A stretch of 61,486 bases of DNA, taken from Blastocatellia bacterium (GTDB lineage: Bacteria; Acidobacteriota; Blastocatellia; HR10). The position numbers and the translations under genes are program-made. The stretch lies in assembly GCA_035573895.1 (NCBI GenBank), contig DATLZR010000044.1:1-61486 (forward strand), given 5' to 3'. This document shows positions 51,827 to 59,757 of this stretch, one piece after another. Numbering within the stretch: the first letter of the stretch is position 1; each line of letters begins with the position of its first letter. The notes beneath the pieces were generated by a model that searched no databases, had not been told where the DNA came from, and worked only from the letters and a program-made list of their open reading frames with translations.

Positions 51827-52975
51827 GTGGCGATTTTTCGCCGGAGGAAATTGTTCGTGTTCCAGCAATCGGTGAAATTCGGACGCATTCTCGGCATTCC
51901 GGTGGGAGTGCACTATTCGTGGTTCATCGTCTTCGTTCTGGTCACCATGTCGCTGGTCGCCCAGTTCTCCGTCGCCCATCCCCACTGGAGTCCCGGAGAG
52001 CAATACGGTGTGGGACTGGCTACGAGCCTTCTCTTTTTCGTCTCGGTGATTCTCCATGAGCTGGGCCATAGCGTAGTCGCCCTGCGCAAGGGCATTCCCG
52101 TGCGTTCGATCACGCTCTTTGTCTTCGGAGGAGTGGCCCAGATCGAACGGGAGCCGAGCCGTCCCCGAGATGAATTTCACATCGCCGTGGCAGGTCCTGC
52201 GGTGAGTCTGCTCCTGGCGGGATTCTTCTATGGGCTCTCGCTGCAAGTGAGAGCGGCGAGCGAACCGCTGGGCGCGCTGACGGGATGGCTCGGGCAGATC
52301 AACTTCATTCTCGCCGCCTTCAATCTCATTCCGGGATTTCCGCTGGATGGCGGTCGTATCTTTCGCGCGGTGATGTGGAAATATACCGGCAGCTTTGATC
52401 GCGGGACGCGCATCGCTTCCACGACAGGTCAGGGGATCGCCTATCTCTTCATCCTCGGCGGCGTGTGGATGGCCTTCAGCGAAAACTTCGTGAGCGGCCT
52501 GTGGCTGGGATTCATCGGCTGGTTCCTGCTCAACGCGGCTCAAGCCACCGTGAGCCAGCTCGATCTCCGGCGGGTGCTGGCGGGCCTCCGCGCTGGCGAT
52601 GTGATGACCCGCGACTGCCTGGTCATGCCCAGCGATGTCAGTGTCGCCGAGCTGGTCGAGGAGCAACTGCTGCGCACCGGACGACGGTGTGCTCTGGTGA
52701 CCGAAGATGACCGCCTCGTGGGCCTGGTGACCGTCCATCAGATTCGTCAGGTTCCCCGCGACCGATGGCCTCACACCCAACTCCGCTCCATCGCCATCCC
52801 CGCCGCCGAACTTCATGCTGTGCCGCCCGAGATGGAACTGGCCGATGTGCTCGCCCTCATGGATGACTACCGGATCAATCAAGTTCCCGTCATCATCAAC
52901 GGGCGCATCATCGGCCTGCTCAGCCGGGAAGAGATGATGCATATTCTCCGAACGCGACTCGAACTCGGAGTGTGA
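51827..52975 (+). CDS. Site-2 protease (M50) family intramembrane metalloprotease with CBS pair
   Basis: A 382-residue membrane protease. Membrane helices surround the zinc motif HELGH (77-81), followed by FGGVAQIEREP, the HIAVAGPAVSLLLAG helix and the second catalytic block NLIPGFPLDGGR (166-177) with the metal-binding Asp174. A CBS-domain pair occupies about 254-380 (GDVMTRDCLVMPSD, CALVTEDDRLVGLV, VPVIINGRIIGLLSREEM). CBS domains sense adenine nucleotides and may gate proteolysis. It resembles Rip1/S2P-CBS proteases. The start appears to be GTG and lacks a strong ribosome binding site, so it is the least certain end. A redox protein gene follows closely. Confidence 0.9.
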   Translation: MAIFRRRKLFVFQQSVKFGRILGIPVGVHYSWFIVFVLVTMSLVAQFSVAHPHWSPGEQYGVGLATSLLFFVSVILHELGHSVVALRKGIPVRSITLFVFGGVAQIEREPSRPRDEFHIAVAGPAVSLLLAGFFYGLSLQVRAASEPLGALTGWLGQINFILAAFNLIPGFPLDGGRIFRAVMWKYTGSFDRGTRIASTTGQGIAYLFILGGVWMAFSENFVSGLWLGFIGWFLLNAAQATVSQLDLRRVLAGLRAGDVMTRDCLVMPSDVSVAELVEEQLLRTGRRCALVTEDDRLVGLVTVHQIRQVPRDRWPHTQLRSIAIPAAELHAVPPEMELADVLALMDDYRINQVPVIINGRIIGLLSREEMMHILRTRLELGV

Positions 52976-52995
52976 AAGGAAGGAGGAATGCGACC

Positions 52996-53658
52996 ATGCT
53001 CCTGGATGATCGAATCCGTGGAGAGATTCAGAAACGACTGTCGGGCCTCAGCCGCCCGGTCACTCTCATCTATTTCACCCAAGAACTCGAATGTCCCACC
53101 TGCCGGGAAACCGGCCAGCTTCTCCGGGAAACGGCCGAACTGTCGGACAAGATTCGGCTCGAAGTCTATAACTTCCAGCTTGACCGGGACAAAGCCGAAG
53201 CGTTTCAGATTGATAAGATCCCTGCCACCGTGGTCATGGGGGAGAAAGATTACGGCATTCGCTTCTATGGCATTCCCTCCGGCTACGAGTTCGCGACGTT
53301 TCTCGATACGATGCTGGCCGTCTCACGGGGGGACTCCGAACTCGCTCCGGAAACGCGCGAGAAGATTCGGGCGGTGACCAAACCGCTTCACCTTCAAGTT
53401 TTCGTCACGCCCACCTGTCCGTATTGTCCGGCGGCGGTGCGGCTGGCTCATCGAATGGCCATGGAGAGCGATCTCATTCGTGCCGATATGATCGAAGCGA
53501 CCGAGTTCCCTCACCTCGTCACCAAGTATCAGGTTCGCGGCGTGCCGCTGACGGTCGTCAACGAGACCGTTTTCATCGAGGGGGCCCGACCGGAACCTCA
53601 GTTCGTTGACGCCGTGCTCTCGGCTCTCGACGGCTCGACTTCAGAGGAAAGCCGATGA
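52996..53658 (+). CDS. Protein disulfide oxidoreductase with two thioredoxin folds
   Basis: A 220-residue cytosolic redox protein with two thioredoxin/glutaredoxin units. The first has CPTC at 33-36 and cis-proline region DKIPATVV. The second has CPYC at 141-144 and RGVPLTVV. This architecture is that of the PDO family, best known from hyperthermophiles, where it promotes disulfide formation in cytosolic proteins or works with thioredoxin reductase. AGGAGG at 52981-52986 selects the ATG at 52996; a GTG at 52972 overlaps the protease stop. It lies between the S2P protease and the ferritin-like gene, suggesting a redox or metal-stress group. Confidence 0.9.
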   Translation: MLLDDRIRGEIQKRLSGLSRPVTLIYFTQELECPTCRETGQLLRETAELSDKIRLEVYNFQLDRDKAEAFQIDKIPATVVMGEKDYGIRFYGIPSGYEFATFLDTMLAVSRGDSELAPETREKIRAVTKPLHLQVFVTPTCPYCPAAVRLAHRMAMESDLIRADMIEATEFPHLVTKYQVRGVPLTVVNETVFIEGARPEPQFVDAVLSALDGSTSEESR

Positions 53659-53697
53659 TCTCATACCACGACGGTACCAGTCCCTCAAGGAGGCTCT

Positions 53698-54114
53698 ATG
53701 GATAAGGACAAGATGGTGAAAGCGCTGAATCAAGCCCTCGCTCAAGAATATGCCTGCTACATCCGCTACAAAACGCATGCGTCGGTGATCACCGGCCCTT
53801 ATGCCCCCGGCGTGAGCGCCCGGCTCGATGAAATCGCCGAGGACGAAGAGCAACACGCCCAGCATCTGCGGGATCGCATCGTCGCCCTCGGCGGGACGCC
53901 CACCATGGCGCCCGAGGCGTCCGATCTCATCCCGGCCACCAAGCTCAAGGATATTCTCTCGGTCAACATCAAGGAGGAGCGAAAGGCCATTGCCATGTAT
54001 CAGAAGCTGCTCAACGCGATTCCCCGCGAGCAGCGCATCCTCTATGAGACCATCGAGCATATCCTGGAAGAGGAGATGGAGCATCTGGAGGAGCTGGAGC
54101 GGTTGCAGGAGTAG
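53698..54114 (+). CDS. Ferritin-like diiron-domain protein
   Basis: A 138-residue four-helix protein. The metal ligands appear as the QEYACYIRY glutamate/tyrosine pattern, AEDEEQHAQHL (E-x-x-H), IKEERKAIAMYQKLL and EEEMEHLEEL (second E-x-x-H), the usual arrangement of bacterioferritin/rubrerythrin-like diiron proteins. It is shorter than true bacterioferritin (about 155), so it is named only as ferritin-like. AAGGAGGC precedes the ATG. About 310 bp separate it from tatA. It may detoxify iron or peroxide, consistent with the adjacent PDO. Confidence 0.82.
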   Translation: MDKDKMVKALNQALAQEYACYIRYKTHASVITGPYAPGVSARLDEIAEDEEQHAQHLRDRIVALGGTPTMAPEASDLIPATKLKDILSVNIKEERKAIAMYQKLLNAIPREQRILYETIEHILEEEMEHLEELERLQE

Positions 54115-54350
54115 CGCCCTCGCGCCAGGCCCTGGCCGAGCGTGCGCGAACAAGCGATGAGGGACCTCGCGAAGAGGCGAGAGTTGAGTTCTCGCCAGCG
54201 TCACCGGAGAGAGGGGACGGATGCGACGGTCGCGGGGGAGGACGATGTGTCCCGATGCTCCCGCGCCGCGCTGTGATCGGCTTCCGGTTGCGGGCTGAGG
54301 CGGGCCGGGATCATCAGCGATTCCCATCTGCCCCTCTTCCCGGCCATCGC

Positions 54351-54380
54351 TTGACTTTCCCGTCGGTCCCGGCTCATAGT
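54351..54380 (+). promoter_or_regulatory. Candidate promoter of tatA-tatC
   Basis: TTGACT (54351-54356) with CATAGT (54375-54380) 18 bp later, 45 bases before the tatA ATG. It lies in the 310-bp gap 54115-54424, in which nothing else was recognised. Confidence 0.4.
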
Positions 54381-54424
54381 ATAGGCGTGCGCGCAAGGAT
54401 CAGAAGGCGGATGTAGGAGACGTC

Positions 54425-54736
54425 ATGTTCGGCGGATTGTCGGGAACGGAACTGCTCTTCATCCTTATCATTGCCCTGATCATCTTCGGGCCGCGTAAGC
54501 TGCCCGAACTCGGCCGCACAATCGGTCAGAGCCTGGCGCAGTTCCGCAAAGCATCAGAGGATTTCAAACGCTCCTGGGAGGAAGAAGTCTTCATCGAAGA
54601 GAAGCGGATGGTAACCTCGCCCACATGGATGGAGCCGGCGTCCTCCCCGCCTTCTCCGACAGCGTCCCTCGCCGCGCCTGAGCAGCCAACGCTCCCTGCA
54701 CATTCCCCGGACGAGAGCAACGTCAGTGAGTCTTAG
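54425..54736 (+). CDS. tatA: Twin-arginine translocase subunit TatA/TatB
   Basis: A 103-residue Tat component. It has one N-terminal membrane helix ([15 protein letters not shown]), then the hinge and amphipathic helix [20 protein letters not shown] characteristic of TatA/TatB. A long acidic, Pro/Ser-rich tail follows. The residue after the helix ([11 protein letters not shown]) fits TatA or a dual-function TatA/B; no separate tatB is visible, so one protein may serve both roles. It overlaps tatC by 11 bases, confirming an operon. It forms the transport pore for folded proteins with TatC. Confidence 0.9.
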   Translation: MFGGLSGTELLFILIIALIIFGPRKLPELGRTIGQSLAQFRKASEDFKRSWEEEVFIEEKRMVTSPTWMEPASSPPSPTASLAAPEQPTLPAHSPDESNVSES

Positions 54737-55796
54737 GGCCGACGACGTCGAGATCAAGCTCGCCGAGGAGGAAGAACTCGCCGGGACCGAGATGTCCCTG
54801 CTGGAGCATCTGGAGGAACTCCGGCAGCGGTTGATTCGGTCGGTTGTGGCTGTTCTCGTTCTCCTGATGGTGTGCTGGTTCGCCCGCGAGGAAATTTTTC
54901 GCTTCCTCGAGAAGCCGGTGCGTCAGGCCCTGATGCGGGCGGAAGCTGCCGGAGTGCGCACGGCGCTGGAACCGCATCGCTTCAATTTGCGTGAAGGTGA
55001 ACGGTTTCAATATTCGCTGCCGGAAGAAGTTCGTGTGGGCGACCGCCTCATCCCGGCGGGAACGCCCGTTCCCGCCCGGGTCGAACGACGCGATGGGACC
55101 CTGGCGATTGTGCTCGCCGTTCCCTGGCTGACGGCCAGCGGCCTTGTCCCTGAAGGGACGCGACTCCCTGACCCGACCACCGCGAACGAGTCGGGCGAGA
55201 AGCTCATCGTTACCACCGTCCAGGAGGCGTTCAGCCTCTACATTCGCGTCTCCTTCTACGCGGCGCTGTTCCTCGCCATGCCATTTATTCTCTATCAGCT
55301 CTGGGCGTTTGTCTCGCCCGGCCTGTATCGTCACGAACGAAAATACGTGGCTCCCTTCATCATCATGGGCTCGTTCTTTTTCGTTCTGGGAGGAGCCTTC
55401 GGCTATTACATTGCCTTCCCTCGAGCCGCCGAGTGGTTGCTGGAGCTGGGGAGCGGATTCCGCCCGCTGCTCAAAGCGAGCGAGTATTTCGATCTCATCC
55501 TCATCATCATGCTCGGGCTGGGCGCTGTCTTTCAGATTCCCACGATCACCTTCTTTCTCGCCCGAATCGGCGTCGTCACGCCGGCCATGTTGTGGAAGCC
55601 CTGGCGGTACGCCATGCTGGGAATTTTCGTCCTGGCGGCGATCATCTCGCCCACCGGCGATATCCCCAATCTGCTGGTGTTTGCCCTGCCCATGATGGTG
55701 CTCTACTTCCTCTCGATTGGAATCGCCTGGTTCTTTGGTCGGCCCCGGACCGAAAGAGAGCAGAAAGCCAAGCGCCGTTCGGAGAAGGAGCCGTGA
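54726..55796 (+). CDS. tatC: Twin-arginine translocase subunit TatC with enlarged first periplasmic loop
   Basis: A 356-residue polytopic protein, the receptor for twin-arginine signals. The cytosolic N-terminal signature [14 protein letters not shown] starts at residue 23 of the GTG reading; an ATG at 54792 would begin exactly there. Other family blocks are [40 protein letters not shown]-like AVFQIPTIT and [12 protein letters not shown]. Between helix 1 and the helix beginning [12 protein letters not shown], residues about 74-158 form an insertion; the usual loop here is about 15-20 residues. The start is unsettled. It is in an operon with tatA; a GTGA overlap couples it to the alcohol dehydrogenase. 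Confidence 0.92.
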   Translation: MSLRADDVEIKLAEEEELAGTEMSLLEHLEELRQRLIRSVVAVLVLLMVCWFAREEIFRFLEKPVRQALMRAEAAGVRTALEPHRFNLREGERFQYSLPEEVRVGDRLIPAGTPVPARVERRDGTLAIVLAVPWLTASGLVPEGTRLPDPTTANESGEKLIVTTVQEAFSLYIRVSFYAALFLAMPFILYQLWAFVSPGLYRHERKYVAPFIIMGSFFFVLGGAFGYYIAFPRAAEWLLELGSGFRPLLKASEYFDLILIIMLGLGAVFQIPTITFFLARIGVVTPAMLWKPWRYAMLGIFVLAAIISPTGDIPNLLVFALPMMVLYFLSIGIAWFFGRPRTEREQKAKRRSEKEP

Positions 55797-56818
55797 AAGC
55801 CGCCGTCCTGCATCGCTTCAACGAACCGTTGCGGGTCGAAGAGGTCGCGCTTCCCTCGCTCGACGCCGACGATGTCCTGCTCCGGGTGGAAGCCTGCGGC
55901 GTCTGCCATTCGGACGTGCACATTGCTCAAGGAGATTGGCCACCCCTGACAGGCATAACGAAACTTCCTCTCATCCTGGGGCATGAAGTCGTCGGTCGCG
56001 TTGTTCAACGAGGCGAAGCCGTCACCGATCTTCAAGAGGGAGATCGCGTGGGCGTCGCCTGGCTTCACTGGAGTTGCGGCCAGTGTCCGATCTGTCGCGA
56101 GGGGCGCGAAAATCTCTGTCCGGCCCAGAAAATCACCGGCGTGACGGTGGATGGCGGTTATGCCGAATTCATTCGGGCCAAGGCCAGTCACGTTGTGAAA
56201 GTACCCGAGGCGCTCACCCCGACCGAGGCCGCTCCGCTTTTCTGTGCCGGCGTCACGGTCTATCGAGCACTCACACGAGCGGACGTGAGATCCGGTCAAC
56301 GGGTCGCTTTGTTCGGCATCGGCGGTCTCGGTCACCTGGCCGTTCAGATGGCCAAAGGGTTCGGCGCCGAAGTCATCGCTGTGGATATTGCCGAGGAGAA
56401 ACTGGAGCTGGCCCGCTCTCTGGGGGCTGATCAGACGCTTCATGCGACACGGGACGCCGTGGTCTCGGAGTTGCGGGCAACAGGGGGCGTGCACGTGGCG
56501 GTTGTCACTTCGGCGGCCAGGGCCGCCTACGATACAGCCTTCGCCTCCTTGCGACCGGGTGGCACGCTCGTTGTCGTCGGTCTGCCGGCGGAACCGCTGA
56601 CATTCCCCGCGATCCTGATGGCGGCAACGGAAGCGCGAATTATCGCGTCGGCTGTCGGCACGCGTGAGGATTTACGACAAACGCTGGCACTCGCCGCGAC
56701 GGGGCGACTCCGCTGTCAGGTGGAAACCCATCCGCTGGACCGCATCAACGACATCTTTGATCGCCTGCGTCAGGCCCAAATCCCCGGTCGAGCCGTGCTT
56801 TGCTTGTGCGAAAAGTAG
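55793..56818 (+). CDS. Zinc-dependent alcohol dehydrogenase (MDR family)
   Basis: A 341-residue medium-chain dehydrogenase. It has the catalytic zinc cysteine ACGVCHSDVH, GHEVVGRV, and the structural zinc tetrad in CGQCPICREGRENLC. The NAD-binding GIGGLGHLAVQMAKGFG, then VIAVDIAEEKLELA, place it near the AdhA/AdhP (propanol-preferring/cinnamyl) group. The start GTG overlaps the tatC stop (GTGA); longer readings are shadows. The stop TAG lies inside the REP-like element beginning at 56815. It oxidises alcohols or reduces aldehydes in the cytosol; the substrate is not readable from sequence. Confidence 0.9.
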   Translation: MKAAVLHRFNEPLRVEEVALPSLDADDVLLRVEACGVCHSDVHIAQGDWPPLTGITKLPLILGHEVVGRVVQRGEAVTDLQEGDRVGVAWLHWSCGQCPICREGRENLCPAQKITGVTVDGGYAEFIRAKASHVVKVPEALTPTEAAPLFCAGVTVYRALTRADVRSGQRVALFGIGGLGHLAVQMAKGFGAEVIAVDIAEEKLELARSLGADQTLHATRDAVVSELRATGGVHVAVVTSAARAAYDTAFASLRPGGTLVVVGLPAEPLTFPAILMAATEARIIASAVGTREDLRQTLALAATGRLRCQVETHPLDRINDIFDRLRQAQIPGRAVLCLCEK

Positions 56819-56867
56819 CGCAGCCTCGCCAGGCGGCGAAAAACGCAGGCCGGAAAGCCCGCGCTAC
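56815..56867. repeat. REP-like palindromic element, copy B
   Basis: A 53-bp element opening GTAGCGC and closing GCGCTAC, with arms matching at 17 of 24 positions. The right arm ends GGAAAGCCCGCGCTAC, identical in copy A (41224-41292). Its first bases contain the alcohol dehydrogenase stop codon. Confidence 0.6.
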
Positions 56868-56902
56868 GGTGGGTACTTTTGCGTTTTGGAGGATTCATCG
56901 CG

Positions 56903-58213
56903 ATGGAGGCGCTCTTTTCACCGACCCTGATCGAAGCGGTGAGAGACAAATTCTGGTACGTGACGGAAGACAGTCAGGCCACCCCGCGGATCTTCTTCGA
57001 CAGTGCGGCGGGCAGCCTCGTTCTCCGAGAAGCTCAGGCCGCCATCGAACGCTATTCCCGGATGAGTTCATACGGAGGCGGGCTCTTTCCCGACTCTCTC
57101 GTTGTGGATGAACTGGCCGAGCGAGCGCGGGCGGCGGTGGCCGATCTCATCAATGCTCCCTCGCCCCCCTGCATCTTCACCGGCGAGTCGGCGACGGCGG
57201 TGCTGCGTCGGCTGGCCGAAGCCCTATTGCCGTCGTTACCTGACGGAAGTCGGCTCATCCTCTCGGCGGCCGATCATAATGCCAATATTGACGCCTGGCG
57301 ACGAACAGCAGATGAGCTGAAGGCGAAAGACTTCGATCTTCAGATGGTTCGGTTCGTGCCTGAGACGGGAACCATTGATCTCGGCCATCTCGAATCGCTG
57401 CTGAGCGATCGAGTTCGACTGGTCGCCGTCTCTCATGCCTCGAATGTACTGGGCGCGGAAAATCCCCTTCGGGACGTGCGCGCCCTGCTCGACAGAAAAT
57501 CTCCAGAAGCGGTCCTCGTCGTGGACGGCGTTCACTTCATCGCCCACGGTCCGGTTGACGTGCAGGCGATGCGCGCGGATGCCTACGTTTTCTCCAGCTA
57601 CAAGATTTTCGCGCAGCGGGGCCTGAGTTTCGCGTATCTGAGCAACCGGCTGGCCCGACTACCCCATTACAAACTGGCTCCCGCACCCGACGACCCTCCC
57701 GAAAGCTGGGAGTGGGGATTTCGCAATCCGGCCGATCTGGCTCCCATCATCGCCGTGAGAGATTATCTCGCCTGGCTCGGAACCGCATGCTTCCCCGCGT
57801 CGGCGGAGTCCGTGGACCTTCGCACGCGGGTTCAGCGCGGGCAGATCGCCATCCGTCAGTACGAGGCGACGCTTGTTCGCGCCCTGTTCGATGGCGTGGG
57901 GACGACGCCGGGATTGCGGGCGATGGAGGGTGTGACCATTTACGGCGTTCGAGACCCCGAGTTCTATCATCTGAAGGAGCCCACGGTCGCCTTCACCCTC
58001 CAGAGCCACACGAGCGATGCCGTGGCCGCAACTCTCTGGCGGGACTATCGCATCGCGGTGCGCAGCGGCGACCATTACGCGCAGCAAACACACCGCCATC
58101 TGGGAATCACCGACACCGTCCGGGCATCGCTTGCTCATTACAACACGGTGGAGGAAGTCCGCCAGTTCCTCAATGCCCTCGGCGAGATGACGCGGCGAGC
58201 ACCTCGCCCGTGA
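56903..58213 (+). CDS. Class V aminotransferase (cysteine desulfurase-like)
   Basis: A 436-residue PLP enzyme of the NifS/cysteine desulfurase-like fold. It has RIFFDSAAGSLVLREAQAAI at the substrate end, then FTGESATAVLRRLAEALL, SAADHNANIDAWRR, VAVSHASNVLGAENPL, VVDGVHFIAHGPVDVQAM and the PLP-lysine in SSYKIFAQRGLSF. The C-terminal half has VTIYGVRD and VRSGDHYAQQ, typical of the CsdA/isopenicillin-epimerase-like subgroup. It is not recognisable as IscS or SufS. GGAGG and the ATG at 56903 fix the start; an upstream reading is not supported. It follows the second REP-like element. Confidence 0.85.
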   Translation: MEALFSPTLIEAVRDKFWYVTEDSQATPRIFFDSAAGSLVLREAQAAIERYSRMSSYGGGLFPDSLVVDELAERARAAVADLINAPSPPCIFTGESATAVLRRLAEALLPSLPDGSRLILSAADHNANIDAWRRTADELKAKDFDLQMVRFVPETGTIDLGHLESLLSDRVRLVAVSHASNVLGAENPLRDVRALLDRKSPEAVLVVDGVHFIAHGPVDVQAMRADAYVFSSYKIFAQRGLSFAYLSNRLARLPHYKLAPAPDDPPESWEWGFRNPADLAPIIAVRDYLAWLGTACFPASAESVDLRTRVQRGQIAIRQYEATLVRALFDGVGTTPGLRAMEGVTIYGVRDPEFYHLKEPTVAFTLQSHTSDAVAATLWRDYRIAVRSGDHYAQQTHRHLGITDTVRASLAHYNTVEEVRQFLNALGEMTRRAPRP

Positions 58214-58566
58214 GAGATCGCGCGAGAGCACGGCGAACCATTTTTCCATTCTGAGCCCCGTCAGGAGCAGCACGCAGAAAAGGTTCAGTTACCGCCGTCC
58301 AGGAGAATGCGCAAGCCTCGTCGGGGGTGATGTGCTTAGAGCCGCCCGAGACGAAACATTCCCGCGTGCGTCAGGAACGACACGTGCAATCGTTGGTTGG
58401 GTCGGGACATGCCGCTCCTCTGGAGGCTTGGTCGCGGGGCCGCCATGTGCGGGCTATAACCACGTGGCTCCGCGCAGACCTGGCGGGATGCTGGCCGGAT
58501 GGCCTGATGGGAAGCTCGCTCGGACGTCACCGGTGGCGTCCTTCATTGACTCTGCCAGTCGCCGTT
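58214..58566. other. Intergenic region, no gene recognised
   Basis: About 350 bp between the convergent aminotransferase and HepT genes. No conserved domain, strong hairpin with U-tract or RNA gene was seen. Readings on the plus strand here run on opposite HepT and are judged shadows. Confidence 0.5.
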
Positions 58567-58986
58567 TTAACGCGTGAGGTATTCTTCGATGTAGCGGGCA
58601 AACGCGCGGAAATCGTCCAGCCGATTCTGCAGCACCTCATAGACCTCTCGCCGGTCCACCTCCACATACTCGTGAACGAGAATATTTCTGAACCCTGCCA
58701 TCCCTCGAATCCGCCGGGCGAATTCTCGAGGGAGAATTCCTCGTTCGCCGAGCTTATCAATGACATCGGCATATTCTTCAATCGCGGTTTCCCCCAGCGC
58801 TGCCAGGATGTGATTGCCTATATCGAGGACGACCTGAATGGAGAGTTGCAGGCCATGTTCCACCGACCACAAATCCCTTAAGCGTGAGGTCAACTGCTCG
58901 AAAGGGAGCTGACGTAACGTTTCCAGCTCGGCAACATAACGGGATAGCTCTCGCAGTTTTTTCCGAACAAGGTCCTTATCAATCAC
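58567..58986 (-). CDS. hepT: HepT-like ribonuclease toxin
   Basis: A 139-residue HEPN-domain protein of the HepT (DUF86) family. The active-site R-x4-H motif is RNILVHEY with R100 and H105. Helical blocks SVEHGLQLSIQVVLDIGNHIL and REFARRIRGMAGF are standard for the family. The GTG at 58986 gives the usual length and an eight-base overlap with the antitoxin gene; a reading to 59103 would overlap MntA further and lacks family support. HepT enzymes cleave RNA or tRNA and are controlled by the MntA partner, which AMPylates HepT. Expression is probably coupled to mntA. Confidence 0.85.
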   Translation of the reverse strand: MIDKDLVRKKLRELSRYVAELETLRQLPFEQLTSRLRDLWSVEHGLQLSIQVVLDIGNHILAALGETAIEEYADVIDKLGERGILPREFARRIRGMAGFRNILVHEYVEVDRREVYEVLQNRLDDFRAFARYIEEYLTR

Positions 58987-59431
58987 GCCAGCCGAATCTC
59001 CCCTGTCGAATTCGCTGAGAGATGTAACGATCATGCACCCTCCAGAGCGGCCTGAGATCGTTATACTCGGCGAGAGTGCGAACGTGAAAGGCAATGCGCT
59101 CACTGTCAGATCGAGAGAAGATGAGCTTGCCGTAACGAATCACCCGAAATCGAAGAGACGGCGGAGCCGTGTTGAGAACGACCAGATCAATGCCGCTCGT
59201 ACCGAGTATCTTCATCAGATCGGTGATCAGGCTGGCTCGATAGCCGTAGGGATAATTTCCCGTCAGCATCTTCGTATCCACGAAGATGGCTATATCCAGG
59301 TCGCTCAACCGGCCTGCTCTGCCACCGGCCACCGAGCCGAAGAGATAGGCGAATCCCACCTCCGCCCTCTGGCTGAAATAGGTGGTGAGCGTTGTCACAA
59401 TATGGCTGATATTCAACGTCACATCAGACAT
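58979..59431 (-). CDS. mntA: MntA-like nucleotidyltransferase antitoxin
   Basis: A 150-residue minimal nucleotidyltransferase. The signature G-S-x10-D-x-D is complete: FGSVAGGRAG then RLSDLDIAIF (S33, D44, D46). The third conserved region is SGIDLVVLNTAPP. In the MntA-HepT systems this protein AMPylates and neutralises the HepT RNase. The ATG at 59431 is preferred to one nine codons earlier since it directly precedes the first domain helix. It is immediately upstream of hepT, the standard gene order. About 325 bp of largely unstructured sequence lie upstream. Confidence 0.85.
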   Translation of the reverse strand: MSDVTLNISHIVTTLTTYFSQRAEVGFAYLFGSVAGGRAGRLSDLDIAIFVDTKMLTGNYPYGYRASLITDLMKILGTSGIDLVVLNTAPPSLRFRVIRYGKLIFSRSDSERIAFHVRTLAEYNDLRPLWRVHDRYISQRIRQGRFGWRD

Positions 59432-59629
59432 AGTAGGCTGGCCTTTGTGGGAGGTCAAGCGAGAGGGACGTCAGCGAAAGCGATAACTGCGTGCAAGCTC
59501 CTGTTCTACGGGGACCGATGCGCGAGCTTTTTTAAAGTTCCCTCAAGAAGCAATACAGCCGCCAGGAGCAGGCCCGCGTCGCTTTTGCTCGACTTGCGGG
59601 GAGTCGCGTGGCCAATCCTCTAGCCATTA

Positions 59630-59645
59630 GGCTCCGCGCGGAGCC
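59630..59645. repeat. 16-bp perfect palindrome
   Basis: GGCTCCGCGCGGAGCC is fully self-complementary. It lies about 110 bases downstream of the glutamate-synthase-like gene on its strand, in the gap 59432-59757, and could form a 3' hairpin. A second palindrome, CATGGCGCCATG, is at 59681-59692. No U-tract is next to either. Confidence 0.45.
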
Positions 59646-59757
59646 GGGGGATTGACATTCGCCCATCTGACGTGGCGACGCATGGCGCCATGTCCGGCCA
59701 TCCGTCAGCTCCCTCGGAGCAGCATCTTTTCGACGAACTGTGTCCGGAGTGAGGTGC

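Noticed and set aside
58327-58881. 184-codon plus-strand reading near hepT
   Set aside because: Antisense to hepT, whose family motif and standard length are clear.
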